Shown: positions 8,101 through 15,065, counted from the first letter of the stretch. The stretch: 57,014 bases of DNA from Saprospiraceae bacterium (GCA_029263015.1 JAJCYI010000166.1:1-57014); one strand, 5' to 3'. Made by a program: numbers and translations. The notes: a model not told the origin generated them from the sequence alone.

Positions 8101-10945
8101 TAATTACGATCAGCAAAGCCACTTGTTTGAGCAAGAAGCTTATTCTTTCCAATATGCCACTGGCACTAACAAATTAATCGGGTGGAGTTCGCAGAATACC
8201 GGCTCCGTATTTACTTATGATGGGAATGGCAGCATGGTCTCCCATACTGGGAACGGCATTTCAAATATCAAGTATGGCCGTGGTAGCTATCCCTTTATCT
8301 TAAATAATGTAGAAGATTACTTGTACAATGCCAGCGACGAACGTATATACAAAGGCTCGGAACCTGCCTTTTACATCCGGGCATCCGATGGGAGGGAACT
8401 TGGCATCTATAACTTAGTCACGGAACGCATGAGTTGGTTTGTCTATGGTGGCGATAGGGCTGCTAAAATTGAAGTTGATCTTTGTGACCCAGCAGAAAAC
8501 ACTGGATGTGAACCTCCTTCTCCAACCTGCGATGCCCAAACTACTCAGCAGCAGCAGACGGCCATGCAAAACCTCAACTACATAACCGACCCGGCCTTGC
8601 TGACTTTCCCGACTATTATGTTCCGGCTCAAAATGTGCTACGGCGATGATTTTTACATTTTACGGGAAGAACTGCCTTTCATCTATGGCAATGTAAATAT
8701 CCTGCAACAGATTTACATTACCGACCCTTCACAGACCTTCCAGATAACACAGGATACAACAACCCTCTTACTTGACCTGGCTGACATGTTGTTATACCGG
8801 GCACAAAACCAGGCCGACGGGTATGCCATCAATGACTACAATCCATGCGTTACCCTACATTGTACTTCGGAAGGGATCCCTTGCTCCGAAGAAGCTTCGG
8901 CAGCCCAGATGTCCTCGATCAATATCCCTCCAGTACTGACCACTCCGACTCGCATATTGCGTATCAGGTTGTGCAATATGAGAGAGATTTATATACCACT
9001 GGAATCATTGGCCTATCTGCAAGGTAGTTATGTTGTATTACAACAAATTGAGGTGGTTGACCAAAACGAAACCGTCAATGTCTCGGTCAATGGGATGCCA
9101 GCCATACCTGTGCCAGTAAGTCAGATAACTCAATACCTTGGGGATACTGGCCAAGACATTGGCATGGCAGGGTTCCAGACCTGTGTTGATCCCTGCGACG
9201 AAAGCCTGCCAGCATGTGCTCCCGGAGATTTCAGCAACCTGAATGCTTCCATCACTGCACTCGAAGCACAAATACAGTATTATCACGACAATCCCACCCT
9301 GCTCCCCCTTCCGAACAATTTAATTAAAATCCGCATGTGCAATGGCCGGGAATTCTATGTGTTTGAGCAGGAATTGGCAGTGGTCACTTCTAAAGTGAAA
9401 ATATTGGGATCTGTCCCGATCAATGGTTGGAACATTAACCTCAATGTTTACAATACCAACTCACAAACATGGATCACTGTTTTTACTGTCGAAGAACTGC
9501 TCACTCAAAGGGGACGTGGCTTTGAACTGGAAGGACTGTTCTGCGATGAAGACGGCAACCCGCTCTGCCTTGACGATGACATCAAAGACCAACAGGATGC
9601 CGCTGTCTTATTAAAGGCCGCTATGCAAGGAATGACAACAGAACAAGTACCTTTGCCCAACAAGCTTCGAAACGTCAAGCTTTGTGACGAAACACATATC
9701 TATGTGCTGGACGGTGAAACCGACGGTCTCCCTGGCGACTTTACCGTCGAATCATCTGTCAGGATCAACAGTACTGACCAATTGTTCCAGGTAAAAGTAA
9801 ATGGCGGGTTCTGGGAAACAGTGGACCTCAATGGCCTGCTAGGAGTAAGGGCTGAGGCCATCATTATGGAAGCTACTTCCGAATCACTGATGGACGGCCC
9901 CCAGATAGTAGAGTTTGGAGATGGGGACTACCCCTACAAGCCAGAGATTAGCTATTATGTGAGCGATTACCTGGGCAATACCCGTATTGTCTTCAACACC
10001 AGCGGCAAGTGCGGTGACCGCAAGTACGAGCTGGAACACGTGGTGGATTATTTCCCCTATGCCAAAATACTCCGGGAGTTTAAGTGCTCGGATGCCGAGC
10101 GCTTCTTGAGTACCCAACATGAACGGGACAAGAACACTGGGTTTGACTACAGAGGGGCGAGGTTTTATGATAGTGAGATAGGAAGGTTTTTGAGTGTGGA
10201 TCCGCTGGCAGCGGATTTTGCAGCGTGGAGTACGTACAATTATGTGCTTGGAAATCCGATTAGGTTCCTCGACCCAGACGGAAGGGCTCCCCAGCAAATG
10301 TGGCCTCCTCCAAAGTGGGCAATGGGTCTTACCCTATGGTTGGGCAATAAGGTTTCAAGAGCAAACCAAGGAGCATCACAAATGATGCGTGTTGCTAAAA
10401 GTCATACAAAAAGCGAGCTCAACGCTTCTTTTAAAGCTGGCATTTATATTGATCAATATCTGACTGAGTTTGGTAGTTTCACTCCTCAAAATGACATCAC
10501 GGTATTAGGATCAGGCTATAATTTAGATGGGACGAAAGCGAGTGGATTTGATAAGACATTGGCGGTAGCTTTTGTTGCACTACCAGTAAGTGGAGGTGCC
10601 GTTAAGAATCTTGCGGGAGAAGGAGTTGAATTACTTAGTAAGTACGTTAATAAGTTTTCTAATCAAGCTTCACATTTGGATGCTAAACATATTAATGCCG
10701 CGGTAGGGGACATACTTGGAAATCCCATTACCATAAATGGAAAAACATATGATCATTTAGATGAAGTAGAAACTGCTTTGGGAGGTTTAGGTAAGCAACT
10801 TGCCAATCTTAATAAATCAATAGATACAGGGTCGTTTAGCGGTGAGGCATTAGATGTAGCTCAAAATTTAAGAAGTAGGTTACAAAGGCAAAAAGATGAT
10901 ATCAGTGATGTTTTAAGAAGAGCTGAAATAAAAACTGGAAATTAA
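2138..10945 (+). CDS. giant RHS-repeat polymorphic toxin
   Basis: A 2935-residue protein. Residues 1-20 are a signal peptide (KQTIFFLTITLLVSFELKA). The N-terminal ~1000 residues carry the long beta-rich entry region typical of Bacteroidota RHS proteins. YD-type repeats such as YTYNDKNLV, YQYDDFLRL, YSYNYLGKL and YDNLNRLT fill about 1300-2100. An unusual four-copy insert follows at about 2115-2580. The RHS core lies at about 2610-2715 (YVSDYLGNTRIVF, then FDYRGARFYDSEIGRFLSVD, ending DPDGR). The last ~220 residues after DPDGR form a variable tip whose end (KTYDHLDEVETALGGLGKQL) resembles the domain I know as polymorphic toxin type 28. An immunity candidate starts 1 bp after the stop. RHS cocoons encase such toxins; the export route here is not evident, since no T9SS sorting domain is present. 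Confidence 0.9.
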   Translation: MKQTIFFLTITLLVSFELKAQMVGGSGNSESPTKDIKAASIDEGGFSGDVSLFTGTYNSSYNLGTVSTPTGLSFSTTLSYSSTFSAGDNLPHSTGIPYGEGWNLDLPTISVSTEDYNKYSLVETQDILQGAAGADPTLIFYDYQNQNCDDALEEGKLYYYAPKLSIPGYASGRMVYKEKKGDDFVFVLHQFERYVEARLQPNATWLVVLEDGTQYHMDKRMLAHRNASNQRVQAQSDCIDNKDILENLLLPKTEIVSWYCKKITHPNKNGEIVFNYETHGCFDFFSAANEYQNQISNYFFGGNNNNGGGLDETCRDILLQSVEAKANQGGGLNIMSRLILDYEAVYDQIASDDPYRIPEESDPIYEPAGGADEMYAKISVYAQSSFNCEFNDWRRYIHWKSEDIGLDCTETLLPSKTNPYKGSAPQYLGLDNQYYLFNEVSCEFNKGASFKHGYLESPAIGLSLLPPSDIYQIETKILDDSREFLYDVNLAIGDDRFNFGLNGLTFFNTEAVEAKCYENRTGQSLFSTYNLGLKPFAYEFGSNFTNSLYFVMPSTPHKDFFFQIGPANSDILTDSDPSTLHCDQLYPNYPNDPNNEDPDLDPITSGAPIPNNFSVGYAWSMLKKFYEDFVGYDPCQNPTWWNGIAIPGDPCNVCQPGLWQNEPTPTRIVSTNNCAPSDAYLKNVEIFRYAKRPYMLKSAILQINNGSGISNVSNYAFRYEVKTVDLYGNIAYDIPNNENPEDFKKSLQLSAYNGANTELRKRNIFLLKEIRQLPADGEALSSQDFVTFFKYEETNNPEPFCTEEFVLGDFYVMTEVQNAIGKKTVIKYFEIDPELKLPGNWFINNVENSFAIESFDYLARPFSILNPIASAPCANFDFSLCDGTSIPGTTVRKKGSPYAYQIYMIVDQVTVDERNSATKSWDYDYQNGRITSEQTPFNANFQYDKQTSPKIGFQYTTVTGPHQGGNGPSTKYEHSILDKLTWGKLLSAETRDMDGKLMSSSTNTYEAVLAFESPVYRLNNVGPGYYSEYYNANGRPVISGIEVYQSYITAIKNWLSGGNQLLEHPDLDPATMLGTQYDLPKFYETRYDDLISQDDPSNSYYYGPYYLQSYFIKKTADTQKVYDKDENFIETTSEYQYFDAKYNGDIEAGQTGYAALGVDPKLIYEPSFQLYRVLTYSPHVGGGKDDAYTTQETFYWFDRKNEVDWEDHPHIDLVRDRNMRTLPFQVRTTTKAPGEAPIQRSSYIQHRSDWPNGSLLPSETRLQVEDGGVNYSNDLVERDANNNFFVYPYPTLKTNEILARNEFGQVTEERDVKKLRTTYNYNDVGLVTNITVGANLNFPLPTSYTYNDKNLVESSTEPNNLKHTYQYDDFLRLKETKRDVWPLQKVSYSKWDNNTSSSFDERALLNNVTITNYLNSQQSLSEVSYVDPLGRNLANTKGGITFDNNIFDIYGRPTIKMKPGGGIVINEGFPSPENAEFNFETAPRNNATKSSKFGLEIIGDEIMEYNNSIVDKVALIGEVNNSQASSYISEGKYWRQETKDEDGKIVVEFTNALGQLVATTSTDDGSMSGYYTVVKPGTVFKYESHGNVYQVSDPNGLQNIYSYNYLGKLYSKTTPDEGNTLYGYDMAGGLIVRKDGAGVHYGMYYDNFGRVKLQARMADGLAQWLGNNGDAWINVGGITYPYMQAMVSQSLDGNSVKEKEWFYNEYDASTENLMLDNYLNTIDNYGDYLGRAAQINNFDFTGKLVEMHCFSYNAAGHIIGEASQFSQYVITTGYKGICYSLSNVKPNFLGSPSQTRVNLNCNNTIDFTYKYRYDNWNNPTSTTIIYKGTEIYDLDLASYSYNHLTGGLAGKSFKDVGCEESVFGMSYSYDEQFRLSKMSSKIFEMNLFYDDFATNGNPKNYNGNINETVAEYKLHDNLDLDIVNPPLGDFQYPTFYRYTYDNLNRLTIADCELILNDLPTGALNPAQFGDAHYIFDLAGNILTEDRWFNYDQQSHLFEQEAYSFQYATGTNKLIGWSSQNTGSVFTYDGNGSMVSHTGNGISNIKYGRGSYPFILNNVEDYLYNASDERIYKGSEPAFYIRASDGRELGIYNLVTERMSWFVYGGDRAAKIEVDLCDPAENTGCEPPSPTCDAQTTQQQQTAMQNLNYITDPALLTFPTIMFRLKMCYGDDFYILREELPFIYGNVNILQQIYITDPSQTFQITQDTTTLLLDLADMLLYRAQNQADGYAINDYNPCVTLHCTSEGIPCSEEASAAQMSSINIPPVLTTPTRILRIRLCNMREIYIPLESLAYLQGSYVVLQQIEVVDQNETVNVSVNGMPAIPVPVSQITQYLGDTGQDIGMAGFQTCVDPCDESLPACAPGDFSNLNASITALEAQIQYYHDNPTLLPLPNNLIKIRMCNGREFYVFEQELAVVTSKVKILGSVPINGWNINLNVYNTNSQTWITVFTVEELLTQRGRGFELEGLFCDEDGNPLCLDDDIKDQQDAAVLLKAAMQGMTTEQVPLPNKLRNVKLCDETHIYVLDGETDGLPGDFTVESSVRINSTDQLFQVKVNGGFWETVDLNGLLGVRAEAIIMEATSESLMDGPQIVEFGDGDYPYKPEISYYVSDYLGNTRIVFNTSGKCGDRKYELEHVVDYFPYAKILREFKCSDAERFLSTQHERDKNTGFDYRGARFYDSEIGRFLSVDPLAADFAAWSTYNYVLGNPIRFLDPDGRAPQQMWPPPKWAMGLTLWLGNKVSRANQGASQMMRVAKSHTKSELNASFKAGIYIDQYLTEFGSFTPQNDITVLGSGYNLDGTKASGFDKTLAVAFVALPVSGGAVKNLAGEGVELLSKYVNKFSNQASHLDAKHINAAVGDILGNPITINGKTYDHLDEVETALGGLGKQLANLNKSIDTGSFSGEALDVAQNLRSRLQRQKDDISDVLRRAEIKTGN
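8520..9880 (+). repeat. four degenerate ~115-residue repeats inside the RHS gene
   Basis: Between the YD-repeat shell and the RHS core the protein carries four related modules, starting near nucleotides 8520, 8871, 9206 and 9561. Each has an acidic Cys-rich entry (for example TCDAQTT, IPCSEEA, PACAPGD, PLCLDDD), a polar helix, then a P-x-x-I/L-x-x-R/K-L/M-C core followed by IY/FY and L/F (FRLKMCYGDDFYIL, LRIRLCNMREIYIP, IKIRMCNGREFYVF, RNVKLCDETHIYVL). The copies are diverged at DNA level, so the duplication is old. I do not recognise the module. Confidence 0.7.
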
Positions 10946-10946
10946 T

Positions 10947-11465
10947 ATGGAAAAAGAAATGGATATTAAATTTTTGGAAGAAGACGAAACTAAATTATAT
11001 TGTTATTTAGTCAACCTGGCAAAAAGTGAGCAAGGTCGATCGAATATTTCATTGTTTGAAAAATACCTGACTCATGAAACTGCAGACATAAGGGCAGCAG
11101 CTATTTTTTCATTACTTTTTGTAATGAAAATAGATAACCCTCGTTACAGACAGGAGGCAATTAAATATGTTATGGATAAATCAGAAGACTTTGATCTACG
11201 GCAGTGGTGTGTATCGGGATTGGCTCAGACATATTTTGGAAAAAATGATTTAGAATTATTGAGTCTTTTTTATGATTTGCTCAATGATAAAAACGAAGAT
11301 GAAGATATCAAACCGGTCATTCTGAGAGGAATATTGAAATTACACGGTTTAAGTACTCAAGATGTTTTTATAAGAATTGGCAGGGCCGATAAGATTGATG
11401 AAGAGATACTATCTAAGTTTTCGGTTGAGTTAGCTAAAATAAGGGAAATTATTTTTGATACATAG
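10947..11465 (+). CDS. HEAT-like protein, candidate immunity protein for the RHS toxin
   Basis: A 172-residue soluble protein with no signal peptide. Its ATG lies 1 bp after the RHS stop codon (TAA at 10943-10945, ATG at 10947), an arrangement that favours coupled translation. Residues about 35-135 form alpha-helical pairs resembling HEAT repeats (ADIRAAAIFSLLFV, DFDLRQWCVSGLAQTYF, EDIKPVILRGILKL). Known families: small alpha-helical proteins directly downstream of RHS or Cdi toxins usually neutralise the cognate toxin. Inference: this is the antitoxin protecting the producer and its kin. It is AT-rich like the 3' end of the RHS gene, which suggests that toxin tip and immunity gene moved together. 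An IS630 element begins 37 bp downstream. Confidence 0.65.
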   Translation: MEKEMDIKFLEEDETKLYCYLVNLAKSEQGRSNISLFEKYLTHETADIRAAAIFSLLFVMKIDNPRYRQEAIKYVMDKSEDFDLRQWCVSGLAQTYFGKNDLELLSLFYDLLNDKNEDEDIKPVILRGILKLHGLSTQDVFIRIGRADKIDEEILSKFSVELAKIREIIFDT

Positions 11466-11504
11466 GACAGGTGTTGTTGAATGAATATAAGTAGCTCATG
11501 CTAA

Positions 11505-12167
11505 TTAATTCGGTAAGAGTTGGTCTTTGAAATCGATGTGGTAATGATACCCAAAGTTGAGTAAAATAGCCTCGATCGAAGCAAAAAAATGGTCGGCCCC
11601 AAGAAACCGGTGCTGCTTCAGCCATTCGTATTTTACTTTTCTCCACAAGGTCTCGATCATGTTCAAATGGGGTGAATACCTGGGGAAATGGAAAATAAAC
11701 AGCCCCTCCTCTTCCCAACGTTCAACCTGTTCATTGAATTCGTCACTGTGGTGCATGGTGGCATTGTCCAGGGCAATGACCTTTAAGCCCGGCTCGGCAT
11801 GTTCAAGAAAGTCATCGATGAAGGCAATGGCCAGGGCAGAGTTCATGTTCTGTTTGGTTGTATATGGGTAAAAGACCATGTCCCTGTTCAAGAGCCCGAA
11901 CACGTTGATGCCCACGGACCTGTCCGGTACTATGCCAAGATGGGAGCCCTTTTCCTGCCAACAGGAGGGGAGGTAGGAGTTCATGCTGACCCTTGTTTCA
12001 TCGCCATAATACAATTGTATAAAGCCCTGTTTATCAAGCCATAGCAATCCACAAAGGTGGATTATTTTCATATTGTACTCTGCCCGGTCCTGCAAGGGCC
12101 TGAGCCATTTCCGGATCCTTCGCCAACTGTAGTTGAGTTTTTTTTTATGTACTGGATGAGTTTCCAT
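11505..12167 (-). CDS. IS630 transposase, DDE catalytic part (orfB)
   Basis: Carries the DDE triad in IS630 order: GDETR near residue 56, ALDNATMHHS near residue 133, and FPRYSPHLNMIETLWRKVKY near residue 165, where the last E is catalytic. The frame begins out of phase with orfA and overlaps it by 100 nt, and its own ATG at 12167 is probably not the main start. The functional protein is expected as an orfA-orfB fusion, about 345 residues, made by -1 frameshifting at the A9 tract. The stop codon lies inside the left terminal repeat. Confidence 0.82.
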   Translation of the reverse strand: METHPVHKKKLNYSWRRIRKWLRPLQDRAEYNMKIIHLCGLLWLDKQGFIQLYYGDETRVSMNSYLPSCWQEKGSHLGIVPDRSVGINVFGLLNRDMVFYPYTTKQNMNSALAIAFIDDFLEHAEPGLKVIALDNATMHHSDEFNEQVERWEEEGLFIFHFPRYSPHLNMIETLWRKVKYEWLKQHRFLGADHFFASIEAILLNFGYHYHIDFKDQLLPN

Positions 12168-12535
12168 TTGCTTATTTCCAGGCCAAGTTTCCGGCTCAGG
12201 AGATCACTTGTCATATTAAGGTTCTGCGGTTCGTTGTCAACGGCTTCCTTCAATACCCTCTCATCCTCTTTTGAAAGGTTGCCCAGTGTGGCCTTGACCC
12301 CTTGTCCGGATTTGTTGTGGAGGCTTTTGACCCCTCCGGCACAGTACCTCTTGAAAAGGCTGTAAATGGTGTCCTTGTCCTTTTTCAAACGGGATGCTAT
12401 TTCCGCTACCGGGATATTCTCATTGCTCAGTAGGATGGCTTGGCAACGGATACGGAAATGATGTTTTTCACCATTTTTGTACCCGTTCTCAAGTTCTTCA
12501 TATTCTTTTTTTGTCAATTTGTGTATTCGCCTCAT
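12068..12535 (-). CDS. IS630 transposase, N-terminal HTH part (orfA)
   Basis: Starts at ATG 12535 (MRRIHKLTKKEYEELENGYK); the GTG at 12568 lies outside the terminal repeat and is rejected. Residues about 10-120 contain two winged HTH segments (IPVAEIASRLKKDKDTIYSL, then the LGLEISKWKLIQYIKK helix) that bind the IS ends. The product reads into an A9 run (minus strand) at 12146-12138 where a -1 shift joins it to the DDE part; without the shift it ends after about 30 unrelated residues. Confidence 0.8.
   Translation of the reverse strand: MRRIHKLTKKEYEELENGYKNGEKHHFRIRCQAILLSNENIPVAEIASRLKKDKDTIYSLFKRYCAGGVKSLHNKSGQGVKATLGNLSKEDERVLKEAVDNEPQNLNMTSDLLSRKLGLEISKWKLIQYIKKNSTTVGEGSGNGSGPCRTGQSTI
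12138..12146 (-). promoter_or_regulatory. A9 slippery site for -1 frameshift in IS630 transposase
   Basis: Nine consecutive T on the + strand read as A9 in the transposase mRNA. orfA reads ATA AAA AAA AAC and orfB reads AAA AAA AAA CTC across it, so one base of back-slip converts YIKK into KLNYSWRRIRKWL, the expected continuation of an IS630 transposase. Confidence 0.7.
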
Positions 12536-12733
12536 TTGCAATGATACGTTTACCGAATTAATTACCACGCATTACTTATATTGTTTGGCTTTTCTAAAAG
12601 CCTCAAAATTTTCTTAAAAAAAGAGGTTTTGAAAAACCTTAAATCGTTTTTTAAAGGCATTCCCAAATAAAAAATGTTCTTGCAACAACGCCCATAGGAC
12701 ATTTCCGCCCAGTTGTGCCAAGTAATACCTCGT

Positions 12734-12768
12734 CCTTTCAAGTTTAGCGCCAGCACAACATGAAAGTG
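12734..12768 (+). repeat. REP palindrome upstream of the RAYT remnant
   Basis: CTTTCAAGTTTAGCGCCAGC is shared with the downstream pair at 13399-13495, though the right half here is diverged (ACAACATGAAAG). Fully conserved copies fold as an AAGTT/AACTT stem with a bulged TA, a GCG/CGC stem and a CCAG loop. Apart from this repeat I see nothing supportable in 12565-12869. Confidence 0.65.
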
Positions 12769-12869
12769 AAAAACCAGAAGTCTGTGACTGCAATGCTCGG
12801 TAAGGTTAATTTGTTTGACCATAAAAATAATTCCTTCAAGTTCATTACATTTGGCAAAACAAAACCCTG

Positions 12870-13340
12870 ATGAGCCGCCTCTTCGATTCACTGAAATTCT
12901 GTCATAAAAAGGACTTGCGAATCCATGCTTTCGTTATCATGTCCAATTATCTCCACCTTATTATATCAAGAAAAGAAGACGGCGAACCACTTTCAGGTAT
13001 TACCCGGGATTTCAAAAAGCATACTTCCAAAGAACTGGTCAAAACTATAAAATCTATCCCAGAAAGTTGGCGGGAATGGTTATTAAGGGCTTTTGCAAGG
13101 GCCGGTAAATACAATCCAAACAATAAAAATTTCCAAATTTGGCAGCAGGACAACCACCCTGTGGGACTGGTCACCATGAAATTCACCCGACAGAAATTGG
13201 ACTATGTTCACATGAATCCGGTACGAACCAAAATCGTATTTAACCCACTGGACTATGCGCATTCGAGTGCGACGGCTTATTTTGGCAAAGCGGTCATGTG
13301 TCCATTGGAGGTTGAAGTATTGGATTTGCCATTGATGTGA
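12870..13340 (+). pseudogene. decayed REP-associated tyrosine transposase (RAYT, Y1/HUH type)
   Basis: A 156-residue frame matches the C-terminal three quarters of RAYT proteins: SLKFCHKKDLRIHAFVIMSN, then FKKHTSKELVKTIK, then RAGKYNPNNKNFQIWQQDNH, and the conserved RQKLDYVHMNPVR followed by DYAHSSATAYFG. Two defects suggest it is inactive. The ~40-residue N-terminal strand region (usually a YFVTFTV-like motif) is missing, and the HUH metal motif reads Y-L-H instead of H-x-H, through a CAT to TAT change in MSNYLHLII. REP palindromes of the same family flank it on both sides, as expected of a REPtron. Active members nick and move REP sequences as single strands. Confidence 0.75.
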
Positions 13341-13398
13341 GAAAAGGGACTTATTGCCCTGCCTGGCTTACAGTCGCAGGCTGCTTGTTTGGTCGGTT

Positions 13399-13495
13399 AC
13401 AAGTTACGCTGGCGCTAAACTTGAAACAACAAGGTATCTGTTGGAGCAGGAGCACTTGTCCTTTCAAGTTTAGCGCCAGCGCAACTTGTAAGTGG
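13399..13495. repeat. inverted REP pair (BIME-like) downstream of the RAYT remnant
   Basis: Two REP units in opposite orientation lie at 13399-13426 and 13460-13495. Their 28-nt cores differ at one base (reverse complement of the first against the second). Each is an imperfect palindrome with a two-base TA bulge, the hallmark of REP sequences, and the pair resembles a bacterial interspersed mosaic element. Confidence 0.7.
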
Positions 13496-13502
13496 AATAC
13501 AA

Positions 13503-13534
13503 AACCCCGATCCTGATATCGCAGGATCGGGGTT
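13503..13534 (-). terminator. rho-independent terminator of the universal stress gene
   Basis: A perfect 13-bp GC-rich stem (AACCCCGATCCTG with its complement) around a 6-nt loop. On the minus strand it is followed by TTTT. It lies 33 bp after the stop of the leftward universal stress gene and also faces the RAYT remnant. Confidence 0.75.
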
Positions 13535-13566
13535 CAAACCATAAAAAATAATCACTACTAAAAACT

Positions 13567-14472
13567 TTATGAGGTAGTAAGACCGGCCAATCCAAACTGC
13601 TGGTCTTCTTTGTTAAGGTCAAGGGTTTTGATAGTATCTGCTGGGATTGCCAAAATTGGCGTGGCCAAATGATAGGCTAGGTTTTTGGTGAAACTGTAAT
13701 TGAACAGCTCTTTGAAAAAGTTGCGCTGGTGGATCACCATGGCCAGTAGTTCAATCTGCTTTTCATCCAAAAACTTTACAATGGCCGCTTCAAAAAAGGT
13801 GTGGTCGATCACCTCAAAATGGAGGTTGTTAGAGCCGGCGAAATTAGACTTGAAAGGATCCATCCGGTGCGTCAGGTCTTCCGTATGGCGCATGTCAACG
13901 TGGACGCAGTAAATGGATGCATCCATGGTGCCAGGCCACCTGTTCAACCAAGAGAGTGCTTTGGCTTCTTCGTCTTTGAATTCTGTGGTAAAAGCCACCC
14001 GATCCATTTTCCCGTCAAATTCTGCTTTTAATGGAACGGCCAAGACTGGGCAAGGTGCATTTTCCATCACTTCTGCCGCCACACTGCCCAGAAATATTTT
14101 TTTCAGACCGGAAGCACCTGTTGTGCCCATCACGATCATGTCTGGTTCTTCTTTTTTGGCAATCCTCAAAATATTGTAAATAGCCTCGCCTTCTTGCATA
14201 ACGTGGTTAATGCGTACATCCTGTAAACCAGCCCTTTTGGCTATTTCGCTCAGGTGGGGGACATTGTCTTTGTAATTTTCAAATTCTTCCAGGCTCATAC
14301 TTTCATAAAGTCCCCGTGAGGTATGTGGCAAATGGTTGCTCTTGATAGTAGGTAGTTCGTAACAATGAACGGTTGTAATACTGGCGCCAATTTTTTTTGC
14401 CAATTTCAGTGCATAGATAAAGGCATGGTCAGCTGCGGCGGAGAAGTCGGTGGGAAAGAGTATCTTTTTCAT
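13567..14472 (-). CDS. tandem-domain universal stress protein (UspA family)
   Basis: A 301-residue protein started at ATG 14472 (MKKILFPTDFS), the standard Usp opening; the ATG at 14493 adds only seven non-conserved residues. Domain 1 (residues 1-145) has the ATP-binding G-x-x-G pattern MGTTGASGLKKIFLGSVAAE near residues 118-137 and ends CPVLAVP. Domain 2 (about 155-290) is a second Usp fold without the glycine motif. Tandem Usp proteins with one nucleotide-binding half act in stress and energy limitation, probably binding ATP. It is the last gene of a leftward group of CBS and Usp genes and is followed by a strong terminator. Confidence 0.88.
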   Translation of the reverse strand: MKKILFPTDFSAAADHAFIYALKLAKKIGASITTVHCYELPTIKSNHLPHTSRGLYESMSLEEFENYKDNVPHLSEIAKRAGLQDVRINHVMQEGEAIYNILRIAKKEEPDMIVMGTTGASGLKKIFLGSVAAEVMENAPCPVLAVPLKAEFDGKMDRVAFTTEFKDEEAKALSWLNRWPGTMDASIYCVHVDMRHTEDLTHRMDPFKSNFAGSNNLHFEVIDHTFFEAAIVKFLDEKQIELLAMVIHQRNFFKELFNYSFTKNLAYHLATPILAIPADTIKTLDLNKEDQQFGLAGLTTS

Positions 14473-14566
14473 TTTAATATATTTTAGCGGCATGTTGTAC
14501 CTACATGCCTATCCTTGATATTGAACTTCATCGCAGCAATTCCCAAAAAAACACTCTGTTATTGTT

Positions 14567-15013
14567 TTATGCCAATGCTGCTGGCGGGTCTGCGTATGCA
14601 TAGTTCATCAGGTCGTACATAGTGATGATGCCTAGGAAGTTCTTTTTGTTGTCGGCGACTGGCAGTCCATGGAATAGGTTTTCACGAAAAATACCTGCTG
14701 CAAAGTCCAAGGTGTCATCGGGGCCAACAGTGACCAGCTGTTTTATCATCACATCTTTTACCAACAAAGACCGCATGATGGCTGCATTCATATCCTTTGC
14801 GTTTTTGTTATTGAAAAGTGTGAAATGGTTTTCCAACATGTGAAAATCAGTACTGCTGATGATGCCCACTACTTTCCCGAAATCCACAACAGGTAAATGG
14901 TGGAAGTGGTGGGAAGCGAAGAGGTCAGCAACCTTGTCCATGGTATCATGTGACTGGACTGTTGTCACATTTGTGGTCATGACCGTTTTTACTTTTTCAT
15001 ATTTATCGAACAT
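14567..15013 (-). CDS. CBS-domain pair protein
   Basis: A 148-residue protein started at ATG 15013 (MFDKYEKVKTVMTTNVTTVQ). It consists of two CBS motifs (about 10-65 and 82-140): VMTTNVTTV...HLPVVDFGKVVGIISSTD and VMIKQLVTV...HGLPVADNKKNFLGIITMYD. A Bateman module alone normally binds adenine nucleotides and senses energy charge; no effector domain is attached, so it may act on a partner protein. It lies between a second CBS protein (52 bp upstream) and a Usp gene (94 bp downstream), all leftward, probably one transcription unit. Confidence 0.85.
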   Translation of the reverse strand: MFDKYEKVKTVMTTNVTTVQSHDTMDKVADLFASHHFHHLPVVDFGKVVGIISSTDFHMLENHFTLFNNKNAKDMNAAIMRSLLVKDVMIKQLVTVGPDDTLDFAAGIFRENLFHGLPVADNKKNFLGIITMYDLMNYAYADPPAALA

Positions 15014-15065
15014 GGTGGTTGATTTATGATTTATGAACAATGATTATTTTTGACTTTACTACAAA

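Larger units (their letters stand above)
11502..12564 (-). mobile_element. IS630-family insertion sequence, complete
   Basis: The element is 1063 bp including the flanking TA dinucleotides. Its ends carry a perfect 15-bp inverted repeat: TAATTAATTCGGTAA at 11502-11516 and its complement at 12550-12564. A TA at each outer edge fits the TA target duplication of this family. Two overlapping leftward frames encode an HTH part and a DDE part, and the DDE frame stops inside the left terminal repeat. Placement directly after the toxin/immunity pair is typical of variable RHS 3' ends. Confidence 0.88.

Noticed and set aside
11557-12365. Rightward frames across the IS630 element
   Set aside because: They are antisense shadows of the transposase, which has the DDE motifs and matching terminal repeats.
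12562-12891. A 109-residue leftward frame between the IS630 element and the RAYT remnant
   Set aside because: No recognisable domain; it runs antisense through a REP palindrome and the RAYT start, and its composition looks non-coding.
13500-13540. A tRNA-like GGTTCAAACC segment near 13530
   Set aside because: It is the end of a simple terminator hairpin; no cloverleaf or acceptor pairing can be formed.
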